Shown: positions 1-8,685 of the stretch, in pieces
How positions within the stretch are numbered: the stretch's first letter is position 1
Layout of the letters: each line of letters begins with the position of its first letter
NCBI RefSeq assembly: GCF_038051995.1
Contig: NZ_CP150290.1
Span: forward strand, 4,578,001-4,642,000
Source of the DNA: Paenibacillus sp. FSL H8-0537
GTDB taxonomy: Bacteria > Bacillota > Bacilli > Paenibacillales > Paenibacillaceae
Direction of reading: 5' to 3'
Length of the DNA stretch: 64,000 nucleotides
Made by a program: the position numbers and the translations under genes
Notes under the pieces: generated by a model
Told to the model about the DNA's origin: nothing
Seen by the model: only the letters and a program-made list of their open reading frames with translations
Database searches by the model: none

Positions 1-650
1 GCTGATGTAAGGCTAAGGCCGCCACCTGTAAGCCCCACTGTTCCAGCCTGCAGATCGGCTGCAGACGCTGGATGAAACCAGGCCAGCATAACGGCGGCGA
101 TGGCGCCAATGCAGGCTGCTCCAGCGAGCGCCGCGAGTGAGCCGAGCCGCGTCACAGCACCGCTCGTGCCGGGAGCAACTATTTTGCCGCTCGTCACCGA
201 TCGAGGTGGGCGCTTGCTCAGCGCACCGATCTCCGTCGCCCATGTGTCGGCATTTACGGCCGCCATAACTCCAATATAAGCGAGTAGCCAGCCATCGCCA
301 GCTGCTGGAAACAGCGCATGGCCGAAGCACAGCAGCAGACCTACTCCGCCATTCGCCCACACTTGTCCAGCGTCGCGACGTCCTGTTTTTTCATATCCCG
401 CTTCCGCCTTCGCTTTCGCTCGGGAGTGCTTTTTCCATTTCGACCATAGGGTTGAGGTAACGAAAAACGCAATAAGACAGGCGAACCATACCGGTTCGCC
501 CCATGTCACAAAGCCCGTGCCCATTGCCATTGCCGATAAAGCACCCGATAACGAAAGAGAGCGGAAACGATAGGCGACGAAAGCAATTAAGCCGCTTCCA
601 ACAAGACCGCCAAGCAGCCTGAGCCACCATTCATCGATCCAGCCTACCAT
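1..650 (-). CDS. DUF92 family membrane protein (partial, C-terminus outside window)
   Basis: The minus-strand frame starting with ATG at 650 stays open to the window edge, about 216 codons. It reads MVGWIDEWWLRLLGG and then AYRFRSLSLSGALSAMAMG, a hydrophobic pattern with the RSLSxSGA motif typical of the DUF92/TIGR00297 integral membrane family. Some plant and cyanobacterial relatives act in phytol or prenol phosphorylation; the bacterial role is not established. A later stretch reads VNADTWATEIGALS, also typical of the family. The ATG lies inside the stop region of the upstream phosphodiesterase gene (7-nt overlap), so translational coupling is likely. Family assignment is from motif memory; function is unknown. 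Confidence 0.75.
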   Translation of the reverse strand, partial: MVGWIDEWWLRLLGGLVGSGLIAFVAYRFRSLSLSGALSAMAMGTGFVTWGEPVWFACLIAFFVTSTLWSKWKKHSRAKAKAEAGYEKTGRRDAGQVWANGGVGLLLCFGHALFPAAGDGWLLAYIGVMAAVNADTWATEIGALSKRPPRSVTSGKIVAPGTSGAVTRLGSLAALAGAACIGAIAAVMLAWFHPASAADLQAGTVGLTGGGLSLTS

Positions 651-1420
651 TCTTCTCGCTCCTCTCCAGTTCTATCTCTCAGTCCTGCCATTGCCTGACG
701 CCAGCGATTCGGGAAATTCGTGCAAATCATTAGCTCCCGGTCCAGCTCCGCGATTTTGCGAATAGCCCGTTCCTCGTTTATCGTCCAGGCCATTACCTGA
801 ATGCCAGCTTCCTTAAGCAGCTTCACTCGCTCCTTATTCAGCCTCGAATAATCAATCGAAAGCAAGGTCGACCCCGTCTGACTCAGCTCCAGAGGCAGCG
901 TCTGACGCCAGCCGTCAATAATTAAGCCGGTACGAATACGTCCTTCCGCCAGCTTAAACAGCTTATTCAGCGCTCCGGCATAGAAAGAGGTCAGCACTAC
1001 TTCATTTTCCACGCCGAATCGGAGCACGCTTGCAAGAACTTGCTCCTCAAGCGCAGGATAGCGAATGCCATTCGTCTTGAGCTCAATGTTTACATTGCAG
1101 CGCCCGGCTGTTAATGCCAGCACTTGATCAAGTGTCGGTACTCCCTCATCTTTGAACAAGGGCGAAAACCAGCTGCCCGCATCAAGCGCGCCAAGCTCGG
1201 CAGCCGTCCAGTTGCGGACATCCCCTTTGCCATTCGTTGTACGCCTTAGCTTATAATCATGAATAACGACCGGAATATGATCCTTCGATAGCTGCACATC
1301 AATTTCAATCCAAAACACATCAGGCTCTTCCATCGCCAGCTTTACCGCTGCAAGCGTGTTCTCCGGTGCGCGTCCTGACCACCCGCGGTGGGCAACGCAT
1401 ACATTTCTTGGCTCAGCCAT
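644..1420 (-). CDS. Glycerophosphodiester phosphodiesterase (GDPD/UgpQ type)
   Basis: A 258-residue cytoplasmic GDPD-family protein with no signal peptide. The family hydrolyses glycerophosphodiesters to glycerol-3-phosphate and an alcohol in a Ca/Mg-dependent reaction. The TIM-barrel signatures are clear: HRGxxxxAPENT at residues 11-22 with the catalytic His, EIDVQLSKDHIPVVIHD at about 39-55 (metal-binding Glu/Asp and second catalytic His), and a central NIELKT Glu. Length is usual for the bacterial family. The start has a strong GAGGAGGAG ribosome binding site. The gene lies 20 bp after the CapA-like gene and overlaps the DUF92 gene by 7 nt, so the three probably form one transcript. Confidence 0.9.
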   Translation of the reverse strand: MAEPRNVCVAHRGWSGRAPENTLAAVKLAMEEPDVFWIEIDVQLSKDHIPVVIHDYKLRRTTNGKGDVRNWTAAELGALDAGSWFSPLFKDEGVPTLDQVLALTAGRCNVNIELKTNGIRYPALEEQVLASVLRFGVENEVVLTSFYAGALNKLFKLAEGRIRTGLIIDGWRQTLPLELSQTGSTLLSIDYSRLNKERVKLLKEAGIQVMAWTINEERAIRKIAELDRELMICTNFPNRWRQAMAGLRDRTGEEREEW

Positions 1421-1440
1421 GCGCTCCTCCTCGCTGCTCT

Positions 1441-2829
1441 TTATTTAGAGACGAGAGCGCCATCCTCACGGAGCTTCACGCCAAAGGACAGGCTCGTCAG
1501 GCGCTTAAGCAGCGCTGCCGCATTTTCAGGTTCCATGAGCACTGGCTGCGCTTTGTCCGAGGACATCGGGTAAAACTTCAGGTCACAGTTCCCTTTTTTC
1601 GTGCAAATCGCATCCAGCACACCTGTCTCTGCAGTCGGCCCCTTCGGGTAAGCGCTAAAAATAAAGTTCCCTAAACTGTATGCAATCCACTTGCCTTTAT
1701 ACGTCTCAAAACCTTGCAGCACATGCGGATGGCTGCCGATAATGAGATCGGCTCCCGAATCTATGTATTCACGTGCAAAATCCCGCTGATATTGCAGCGG
1801 CGTATCTTTGCGCTCTTCTCCCCAGTGAACCATCACGACAACCAGATCGGCCTGCTCCTTCGCTTTCTTAATTGCTGCCTTCGCTCTCGTCGTATCGTAG
1901 GTTTCCGCTACGCCTGCAACATTTTTGTCTGCTTTCCACGATACTTCCGGTACAACTCTGCTCAGTCCAATGTAGGCTACTTTAATGCCGCGCACGTCTT
2001 TAATGACAGGCGCAAACGCATCCGTATCATTTTTGCCGGCTCCCATATGGGAAATGCCCGTCTCATCGAGATGCTTCATCGTATTAAATAAACCTTCGAC
2101 GCCTTGGTCAAGCGTATGGTTGTTCGCCAAGCTAACGATATCAAAGCCGGCATCCCGAAAAGCAGGAAGCGCTTCTGGAGAACCTTTGAACACATACGTC
2201 TTATCTAGCGCCGGAACACCGCTATCCGTCACCGGATACTCCAAATTAGCGGCCATAATATCCGGCTCGCTCAAATAAAGCAGCGATTGCTTATATGGAT
2301 AGTCGTACCCATTCAGCTTCATCATGTCGCCAACCGAAGCTGCCAGCAAAATATCGCCAACAAAGCTCAGCTTCACCGTATCCTCGTCCCCAGCCTGAAA
2401 CGACGGCTGCTCGCCAGAAACGTCATTGCCACCTGTGCCATCGACCGCTTCATTGCCAACCTCTTCCGGCTGCTTCTCCGGGGTTGCCGCTGGCTCGCCT
2501 GCGCCGTTAGCCTCATCGGCTGTAGGAGCAGGTTCCTTCGTTGCTGCCGCTTCATCAGATGGAGAAGGCGAGCTGCTACCTGTGTCCGTTTCCGCGTTTT
2601 GCGGCTTCTGACCATCGCTCATGCCCGCGGAAGCGGCATCGGCTGCCTGAGGCTTATTTTCCCTATTAAATAAGGACCCAGCATCAAACCAGTTTTGCGT
2701 ATTAAGCCATAAGCCAATAACGACTGCAATAAGACCTAACATAAAGCCGTTGAAAATGATGAGGCGTCTTAGTCTTCTTTTACGCCTGATTTTTTGCTGC
2801 TGTCGCGATTCTGTTCTAGATCTATTCAT
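1441..2829 (-). CDS. CapA family (PGA_cap) metallophosphatase-like membrane-anchored protein
   Basis: A 462-residue protein: a very basic N-terminus (RRKRRLRRL), one membrane segment at about residues 24-43, a Pro/Glu/Ala-rich low-complexity linker to about residue 150, then a PGA_cap domain. Domain motifs seen are SFVGDILL, NLEYPVTD, SLANNHTLDQG, VVMVHWGEE and IIGSHPHVLQG, ending with YSLGNFIFS, the order found in CapA/PgsA proteins with a calcineurin-like fold. Relatives take part in poly-gamma-glutamate capsule handling, but no capBC genes are nearby, so a true capsule role is doubtful and an extracellular phosphatase-like role is possible. The start follows an AAAGGAG site. Confidence 0.85.
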   Translation of the reverse strand: MNRSRTESRQQQKIRRKRRLRRLIIFNGFMLGLIAVVIGLWLNTQNWFDAGSLFNRENKPQAADAASAGMSDGQKPQNAETDTGSSSPSPSDEAAATKEPAPTADEANGAGEPAATPEKQPEEVGNEAVDGTGGNDVSGEQPSFQAGDEDTVKLSFVGDILLAASVGDMMKLNGYDYPYKQSLLYLSEPDIMAANLEYPVTDSGVPALDKTYVFKGSPEALPAFRDAGFDIVSLANNHTLDQGVEGLFNTMKHLDETGISHMGAGKNDTDAFAPVIKDVRGIKVAYIGLSRVVPEVSWKADKNVAGVAETYDTTRAKAAIKKAKEQADLVVVMVHWGEERKDTPLQYQRDFAREYIDSGADLIIGSHPHVLQGFETYKGKWIAYSLGNFIFSAYPKGPTAETGVLDAICTKKGNCDLKFYPMSSDKAQPVLMEPENAAALLKRLTSLSFGVKLREDGALVSK

Positions 2830-2899
2830 GACAGGATGCTCCTTTATGAATAAAGTTTCCTGTCTATTATAGCAAGCTTGCTATAAATATGCGAAATAA

Positions 2900-4387
2900 C
2901 TAGGAAGAGGAGAGCGCAGCAGCCGCAATTTCCTTGCCCTGCCGAATACAGTCCGGCAAACCTACGCCGTCGAAAGCCGCTCCTGTAATATGAATGCCTG
3001 GCACCTGCTGGGCCAAACGCTTGCGCAGACGCTTCGTATGGGACAAATGGCCAACCGGATATTGCGGCATAGAGCGCGGCAGCCGTGTAATTTCCGTAAA
3101 TAAAGGCGCCGCGGTAATATTCATCGTCTTCTTCACATCTTCTCTTACGGCAGCCATTAGCTGATCATCCGGCAAAAAAGGCGTGATTTGATCGCCTGCC
3201 CTGCCTACATAACAACGAAGCAGCACTTTGTCTCCCGGACTTGTATGCAGCCATTTCGTCGAGGTCCATGTGCATGCCGTAATTCGCAAGCCTTCCGAAC
3301 GCGGAATAACAAACCCCGAACCTTTGAAGGTTATACCCAAGCTCGCCTTGTCAAATGCCATTACGACGTTTGCGACCGATACATAATCAACTGCCCGCAG
3401 CTCCGCGCAATCGACCAGCGGCTCCAGCAGCTCCGCTGCCTGAAAAGCTGGTGCAGTCACAATGACTTTGTCGGCAGGCAGCTGCTCCCCGTTTGCCAGC
3501 TCAATCGTATAACGGGACCCAGACTGTTCTCCAGCCGTCATGCCAGTAAAACCTGCTGCTGCTTCATCGCCCGCAGCTTTATCATGAATCGCAGTCACCG
3601 CCTGGCCTAACTTACGCTCCATGCTCGGTAAAGCTCGGTCAAGCGCATCTACCAAAGTAGACAGCCCGCCTTTAAATGTAAGAAACACGCTGCTTCTTGC
3701 CCCTTCCGGCAGCATGCTCATATCGGGAGCCTTAGCGAGCTTTTTGTTGCTGCGCATCCCGCGAATCAAGCTGCCATGCTTGCGCTCTGCAGCTGCGAAC
3801 TGTGGGAACGTCGCTTGAATGCTCAGCTTGTTAAGGTCGCCAGCGTAAATGCCCGCCAGCAGCGGCTCTGCAATGCGCTGCACAACCTGAGTCCCCAGCC
3901 GCCGGCCAAGGAAGCCTCCCAGCGATTCGTCGCCAGCATCACTCCGCGAAGGCTTGATGAAGTCAAGCAGCGCCCGCAGCTTGCCGCCCCAAGAAAGCAA
4001 GCCCGTCCGGGCGAAAGGCATAATTTCCGTCGGAATGCCGAGCACGAGTCCCTGCGGCATCGCATGAAGCTTATTTTTGAACAAAATATAGGATTGCTTG
4101 CCCTTTGGGTTCGTACCCGTCAGCTCGGACTCTATGCCGAGCTCTTTAGCCAGCTCTATAATCGCCAGCTTGCGGCTAAGAAAAGAATCAGGGCCGCGTT
4201 CGATGACGAAGCCGTCACGCTGCAGCGTATTAATTTTGCCGCCCAATACCTCGGCGCTATCGACAAGCGTAATATGAATCGCTTTACCTTGCCGCTCCGC
4301 TTCCCGCTGCAAATAAAAAGCGGAGCTCAGCCCGCTGATCCCCCCGCCAATAATGACAATTCGATCAGCTTCTCCGATTCTCCGCAT
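2900..4387 (-). CDS. hemY: Coproporphyrinogen III oxidase (HemY/CgoX type)
   Basis: A 495-residue FAD-dependent oxidase. An N-terminal GGGISGLSSAFYL dinucleotide-binding motif is followed by VIERGPDSFLS, a typical HemY/PPOX region, and the C-terminus carries HITGAAFDGVGLPDCI, the second FAD contact. In Firmicutes this enzyme oxidises coproporphyrinogen III to coproporphyrin III in the coproporphyrin-dependent haem pathway. It is last in hemE-hemH-hemY, 26 bp after hemH. I choose the ATG at 4387 rather than 4396: the GAAAGG ribosome binding site lies 9 nt before it but directly abuts the upstream ATG. No hemQ is seen in the window. Confidence 0.93.
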   Translation of the reverse strand: MRRIGEADRIVIIGGGISGLSSAFYLQREAERQGKAIHITLVDSAEVLGGKINTLQRDGFVIERGPDSFLSRKLAIIELAKELGIESELTGTNPKGKQSYILFKNKLHAMPQGLVLGIPTEIMPFARTGLLSWGGKLRALLDFIKPSRSDAGDESLGGFLGRRLGTQVVQRIAEPLLAGIYAGDLNKLSIQATFPQFAAAERKHGSLIRGMRSNKKLAKAPDMSMLPEGARSSVFLTFKGGLSTLVDALDRALPSMERKLGQAVTAIHDKAAGDEAAAGFTGMTAGEQSGSRYTIELANGEQLPADKVIVTAPAFQAAELLEPLVDCAELRAVDYVSVANVVMAFDKASLGITFKGSGFVIPRSEGLRITACTWTSTKWLHTSPGDKVLLRCYVGRAGDQITPFLPDDQLMAAVREDVKKTMNITAAPLFTEITRLPRSMPQYPVGHLSHTKRLRKRLAQQVPGIHITGAAFDGVGLPDCIRQGKEIAAAALSSS

Positions 4388-4413
4388 CTCATTCATCCTT
4401 TCATTACCAAACT

Positions 4414-5355
4414 CTACGTTGCTTCTATTACAGACTCCGCCAGCGTCTCCATATACAGCGGGTCGCGATTTAACATTTTAATACGCTCAAGGGTAATGCC
4501 CATATTTTTCGCTGTTGTCTTCGCTTCTATATCGAGGTCAAACAATACCTCAAGATGATCCGACACAAAGCCGATTGGCGCGGCCAGTACAGCCTTAACA
4601 CCCTGTTCAGCAAGCTCGGCAAGTGTCTCCAAAATGTCCGGTCCCAGCCAAGGCTCTCTCGTCCGGCCTGCGCTTTGCCAAGTAAACTGCCATTTATCGT
4701 CCGCAATGCCAGCCTGCTTCGCAATCGCTCGCGACGTCTCCAGCAGCTGCTCCTCATAAGGATCGCCTAGCTCGCGAATTTTTTCCGGCAAGCTGTGCGC
4801 GCTGAACAGCACTTTTACATTCGTCTCTCCGCCAGATGATGCGCTTAATCGTGCAAGCCCGTCCGTCACCCGCTCCGTCAATGCCTTGAGCAGCTTCGGA
4901 TGCAGATGGTATTGCTTGACAAACGTCATCTCCAGGCCAAGCTCGCTTGCCTTCTCCTGCGCACGCTTGATGTAGCTGCCAACGCTCATCGTCGAATAAT
5001 GCGGGGCCAGTACAATGCCTACTGCCTGCTTAATTCCGTCACGAGCCATTTGCTCCACACCGTCTTCGATAAAAGGACGGGCATGCTTAAGCCCCTGATA
5101 ACAGGCATAACGGCCTGGAGCGAGCTGCTCCAGCTTATCCTGAAGGCCAGCCACCTGCCCGTTCGTATTCTCACGCAGCGGGAATACGCCGCCGACAATC
5201 GCCTCATACCGGCCATATAAATCCGTTAACTGCTCTGGAGTAGGCGGATGTCCACGACGAATATGCGTATAATACGCTTCTACATCATCAAGGCTTTCCG
5301 GTGTTCCATATGACATAACGAGAACTCCGATTTTGCTGTTTTCAGCTTCCGACAT
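4414..5355 (-). CDS. hemH: Coproporphyrin ferrochelatase
   Basis: A 313-residue soluble ferrochelatase (CpfC in the coproporphyrin-dependent pathway), inserting Fe2+ into the porphyrin. Visible signatures are GVLVMSYGTP at the N-terminus, SAHSLPEKI in the middle with the metal-binding His, and APIGFVSDHLEVLFDLDIEA near the C-terminus with the conserved Glu. The reading frame is open from 5385, but the ATG at 5355 (MSEAENSK) has an AAGGGAAGGAAA ribosome binding site and is preferred. That start overlaps the hemE stop by 14 nt, which fits translational coupling in hemEHY. Confidence 0.95.
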   Translation of the reverse strand: MSEAENSKIGVLVMSYGTPESLDDVEAYYTHIRRGHPPTPEQLTDLYGRYEAIVGGVFPLRENTNGQVAGLQDKLEQLAPGRYACYQGLKHARPFIEDGVEQMARDGIKQAVGIVLAPHYSTMSVGSYIKRAQEKASELGLEMTFVKQYHLHPKLLKALTERVTDGLARLSASSGGETNVKVLFSAHSLPEKIRELGDPYEEQLLETSRAIAKQAGIADDKWQFTWQSAGRTREPWLGPDILETLAELAEQGVKAVLAAPIGFVSDHLEVLFDLDIEAKTTAKNMGITLERIKMLNRDPLYMETLAESVIEAT

Positions 5356-6418
5356 GGCTCGTTTCCTTCCCTTCGCGCGCTGCAATGTATTTTTTTGAAT
5401 ACGAATGTATGTAAGCCGTCAGCTCTTGAAGCTTCTCAAGCGAGGCCTCAGGAAATAATCCATGCCCCAAATTAAAAATAAATCCTGGCTCTTCCAATCC
5501 CTGTTCAATAATTTCCGCCGCATACGATTCAAGTACGCTCATTGGAGCTGTCAGCAGGACAGGATCCAGATTGCCCTGTACCGCAAAGCCGTGATTCAAA
5601 CGGCGGCGTCCCTCTGGAATCGATACTCTCCAGTCAAGGCCAATCACATCAGCCTGCAGCTTGTGGAGCTCCGGCAGCAGCTCGCCCGAGCTTACGCCTG
5701 GGAAATAAATTTTCGGCTGCGGCAAATCCGACAGCTCGCTGAAAATCCGCTCGATCGTCGGCAGTACAAACTTGCGGAAATCTGCTGGCGCAAGCGCGCC
5801 TACCCAGCTATCAAACAATTGAAAAGCCTTGCCGCCACTAGCGATGTGCGCACGCAAATAAGCGATAACCATATCGCCCAGCTTGTCCATCAGCTTGTTC
5901 CATACTTCTGGCTCACTGTACATCATAGCCTTCGTGCGCAAATAATTTTTGGACGGTCTGCCTTCAATCAAATAGCTGGCAATCGTAAACGGCGCTCCGG
6001 CAAATGTAATAAGCGGGACATCAAGCTCCCGGTCTAAAATCCGGATCGTTTCCAGCACATGGCCGAGATCGCCTTCTACATCGATTGGCTTTAGACGATC
6101 TACATCCGCCGCGCTGCGGATCGGGTTATCGATTACGGGTCCAACATTCGCCACAATATCAAAATCAATACCGATTGAAGCAACCGGATTCATAATATCC
6201 GAATATAAAATAGCGGCATCCACGCCGAGCTTGCGCACCGGCATCATCGTCACTTCCGCAGCCAGCTCCGGCTGCTTGCAAATTTCCAGCAGTGAATATT
6301 TCTCTTTTATTTTTCGATATTCAGGGTCGTATCTTCCAGCTTGGCGCATATACCAGACGGGTACCTGATCCAGCTGTTCTTTGCGGCAGGCCCGAATGAA
6401 ACGGTCATTATAGCTCAT
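5342..6418 (-). CDS. hemE: Uroporphyrinogen decarboxylase
   Basis: A 358-residue cytoplasmic enzyme converting uroporphyrinogen III to coproporphyrinogen III by four decarboxylations. The N-terminal signature PVWYMRQAGRYDPEYR, with the substrate-binding Arg residues, is diagnostic; ILYSDIMNP holds the family's essential Asp and FNLGHGLFPEA lies near the C-terminus. It is the first gene of hemEHY. A GAGGAACGGC ribosome binding site precedes the ATG. About 130 bp upstream on the minus strand is a perfect TATAAT (6547-6552), a candidate -10 element, without a convincing -35. Confidence 0.97.
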   Translation of the reverse strand: MSYNDRFIRACRKEQLDQVPVWYMRQAGRYDPEYRKIKEKYSLLEICKQPELAAEVTMMPVRKLGVDAAILYSDIMNPVASIGIDFDIVANVGPVIDNPIRSAADVDRLKPIDVEGDLGHVLETIRILDRELDVPLITFAGAPFTIASYLIEGRPSKNYLRTKAMMYSEPEVWNKLMDKLGDMVIAYLRAHIASGGKAFQLFDSWVGALAPADFRKFVLPTIERIFSELSDLPQPKIYFPGVSSGELLPELHKLQADVIGLDWRVSIPEGRRRLNHGFAVQGNLDPVLLTAPMSVLESYAAEIIEQGLEEPGFIFNLGHGLFPEASLEKLQELTAYIHSYSKKYIAAREGKETSHVGS

Positions 6419-6623
6419 GTTCGCCGTTCCTCTTTTCTATATAATTTTCTATTAACTCCATTATGCCCGTTTTTGCAGGGGCTAACAACCGCCAGCACCG
6501 GACTTCCTATGACAATGTTATGACACTCTCTTAACGCATTCACTTTATTATAACCTGATCCAAGGCGAATTTCGTGCTTTTCTGACATATTGTTCTTCGC
6601 ATTTCTGTCTGCCCTGCAGCTTG

Positions 6624-6639
6624 TGCTATACTAAAAAAC
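6624..6639 (+). promoter_or_regulatory. Extended -10 promoter giving a leaderless MFS transcript
   Basis: TG at 6624-6625, one spacer base, then TATACT at 6627-6632 form an extended -10 element. Only seven bases (6633-6639) lie between it and the ATG at 6640, so a start point at the usual distance falls on or next to the A of the ATG. No purine-rich ribosome binding site is present upstream. The -35 region (6604-6609, TCTGTC) is weak, as is usual for extended -10 promoters. Confidence 0.6.
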
Positions 6640-7851
6640 ATGGAACAGTGGAAAAAAAATCTCATCGTACTTTGGTTCGGGCAATTTCTCGTAATGGCTG
6701 GAATGACCATGATCATTCCTTTTATGGCGTTTTATTTGCAATTTGAGCTGGGTCTAACCGATCCGCATGAAATTGCCGTATGGGCTGGCCTTATTTTCGC
6801 CGGCAACTTCGTCACGCAATTTATTTTTCAGCCGATATGGGGAAAATACGCCGATCGCTACGGACGCAAGATGATGCTGCTTCGCTCCGGCATTGGCATG
6901 GCGATTGTCATTGTGCTGATGGGCTTTGCGACGACGCCGTGGCATCTGCTGCTGCTGCGCATGCTGAACGGCACGATTTCCGGCTTTAACCCCGCAGCGG
7001 TGGCATTAATATCCGCCAGCACGCCTAAGGATCGAATGGGCTATGCGATGGGAACGCTCCAATCAGGCGGCATAGCCGGAACGATATTAGGCCCTTTTAT
7101 CGGCGGGCTGCTGGCTGACGCTGTCGGCTACCGTCCGATATTTTATTTAACAGGCTCCCTCTTGTTCGCCGCATCTATGCTGGCATTGTTCGTCGTGAAG
7201 GAGACGTTCGATTTGCAAAAGGCAGCAGCTAAAGTGCAAATTTCCGTCATCGAGGGCTTCAAGCGGCTGCGCGGCATTCATGAGCTGACATCGCTGTATG
7301 CGGTCACCTTCCTCATCCAATTCGCAATGATGAGCTCGATGACATTGCTGCCGCTGCATGTGCAAAGCCTGCACGGCCCGACAGCCAATTTGGCTTTTTG
7401 GGCGGGCTTCGTCGGCTCGGCTGCTGGCATCTCCAATCTCATTGCGTCGCCCGTGCTAGGTAAGCTCAGCGATCGCATCGGGTCGGAGCGCATTCTCGGC
7501 TATTCACTTATTGGCGCGGGACTCACCTTTATCCCGCAGGCACTCGCCGACAGCGTACCGCAGCTGCTCATTTCCCGGTTTGTGCTGGGTATTTTCCTCG
7601 GCGGACTTGTGCCAACGGTCAACTCGCTCATTCGCAAATATACGCCGGACGGCATGGAATCCCGTGCCTATAGCTTTAACAGCAGCACGCTCGGCCTTGG
7701 CAATATGGTCGGCCCGATTACCGGCGGCGCGCTATCCGGCTGGATTGGCATCCGGGGGCTGTTCATTGTGTCCGCAGTTATGATGCTGCTGAATGCACTG
7801 TGGGTGCATCGGTCGCTGCTGCGGGGCAAACGGAGAGCTGCACAAAGTTAG
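6640..7851 (+). CDS. MFS drug exporter, MdtG/YmfD-like
   Basis: A 403-residue major facilitator transporter with about 12 hydrophobic segments. The inter-TM2/TM3 motif A reads GKYADRYGRK, and SGGIAGTILGPFIGG in TM5 fits the antiporter motif C, so the protein is probably a proton-coupled drug exporter of the DHA1 type. The substrate cannot be told from sequence. The next Met is residue 19, inside the first membrane segment, so the ATG at 6640 must be the start even though no ribosome binding site precedes it; see the promoter entry. It is divergent from hemE and monocistronic. Confidence 0.88.
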   Translation: MEQWKKNLIVLWFGQFLVMAGMTMIIPFMAFYLQFELGLTDPHEIAVWAGLIFAGNFVTQFIFQPIWGKYADRYGRKMMLLRSGIGMAIVIVLMGFATTPWHLLLLRMLNGTISGFNPAAVALISASTPKDRMGYAMGTLQSGGIAGTILGPFIGGLLADAVGYRPIFYLTGSLLFAASMLALFVVKETFDLQKAAAKVQISVIEGFKRLRGIHELTSLYAVTFLIQFAMMSSMTLLPLHVQSLHGPTANLAFWAGFVGSAAGISNLIASPVLGKLSDRIGSERILGYSLIGAGLTFIPQALADSVPQLLISRFVLGIFLGGLVPTVNSLIRKYTPDGMESRAYSFNSSTLGLGNMVGPITGGALSGWIGIRGLFIVSAVMMLLNALWVHRSLLRGKRRAAQS

Positions 7852-8264
7852 CTAGAGATAGCTCTGCGGATTTAACGTGAAAGAACCGAGCAGTAAGTCT
7901 CCGCCGGGCAATAATGGAGCTTGGATGAGACATTTGGAAGTGGAGATCGCAAACAAATGCCTTGTGAGCTGCTATCAAGAAGAAGCAAACAAAGGGGATA
8001 GTGAACCATGGGGCAAGTCAATGAGGCACTCTTAACATTTCTTTCCGAACTGGAGTTGATCATCAGCCCGGCTTCATAATCGGTCTTGCCAATCAGCTTG
8101 TGAGTTTCGACTTTACTGAAGTGGCAATGTGAGGTAAAGACTATGAAGACATTCTTAATGGAAGCAGAAACGGCATGAGCGCTCCGTCCAAATATCGTTC
8201 ACAACATTCCATTACTACCACTTTTCTGTTATAATTTTGTAATAACGTGAGGAGGGGATAGTAA
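7852..8264. other. Intergenic stretch with no recognised gene
   Basis: About 410 bp separate the MFS gene from the next small ORF. A tiny plus-strand ORF at 8008-8079 (MGQVNEALLTFLSELELI..., 23 codons) has a reasonable GGGGATAG ribosome binding site but resembles nothing I know; it may be a real small peptide or debris. No convincing hairpin or U-rich terminator is seen here, which is odd directly after an exporter gene. Base composition begins to drift towards AT from about 8.1 kb. Confidence 0.3.
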
Positions 8265-8552
8265 TTGACAAAAACTAAGTTATTCATTTGGAGTTGTATT
8301 ATTCCGCTTTCTTCTATTTTTTGGAGCCAACTTTATCAGGACGGGTATAAAGTGTTTAAATTAGGCTTCCCGCTTAATTTCATTACGTATCATGGAGCTG
8401 AAGCGCCTGCTTACAATTTCCTCATTTTCAAACACTTCCCATTTTCAACATCTTTCAGAGTAGATATTTATGTAGCAAGTGTAGTTATCACCTATTTTGT
8501 TCTGAAGTTTATAATAAAAATGTTGGGCCGAATCAAACGTCCCACCATATGA
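8265..8552 (+). CDS. Small two-TM membrane protein, unknown
   Basis: A 95-residue protein with a TTG start (8265), preceded by a good GAGGAGGGG ribosome binding site at 8249-8256. It has an N-terminal hydrophobic segment (about residues 5-22), a loop with YHGAEAPAYNF, and a C-terminal hydrophobic segment (about 68-88) ending in a basic tail (GRIKRPTI). I do not recognise the family. It lies in an AT-rich pocket with the convergent secreted orphan, and may have been acquired horizontally. Confidence 0.6.
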   Translation: MTKTKLFIWSCIIPLSSIFWSQLYQDGYKVFKLGFPLNFITYHGAEAPAYNFLIFKHFPFSTSFRVDIYVASVVITYFVLKFIIKMLGRIKRPTI

Positions 8553-8570
8553 ATTAGAATGAATACAATA

Positions 8571-8675
8571 AAAAAGAGCACTCTTCGTAATTGGAAGCCG
8601 CTGAAAAAGTCCAACATCTAAATAATGAAAAACATAAGTTTTCAGTGGCCTCTGTAATAGAGGAGTGCTCGTTTT
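8571..8675. repeat. MITE-like hairpin built from IS1182-type ends; bidirectional terminator
   Basis: The outer arms AAAAAGAGCACTC (from 8571) and GAGTGCTCGTTTT (to 8675) pair. Immediately inside them are GCCGCTGAAAA (about 8597-8607) and TTTTCAGTGGCCTC (about 8639-8652), nearly the same as the ends of the IS1182 remnant at 22452 and 23633. The roughly 105-bp element therefore looks like a solo, imperfect long-inverted-repeat MITE. It sits between two convergent genes and probably serves as their shared terminator. Confidence 0.55.
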
Positions 8676-8685
8676 AAGTTATTCA

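Noticed and set aside
1441..2829. Capsule (poly-gamma-glutamate) biosynthesis operon
   Set aside because: Only a CapA-like protein is present; no CapB ligase or CapC gene lies next to it.
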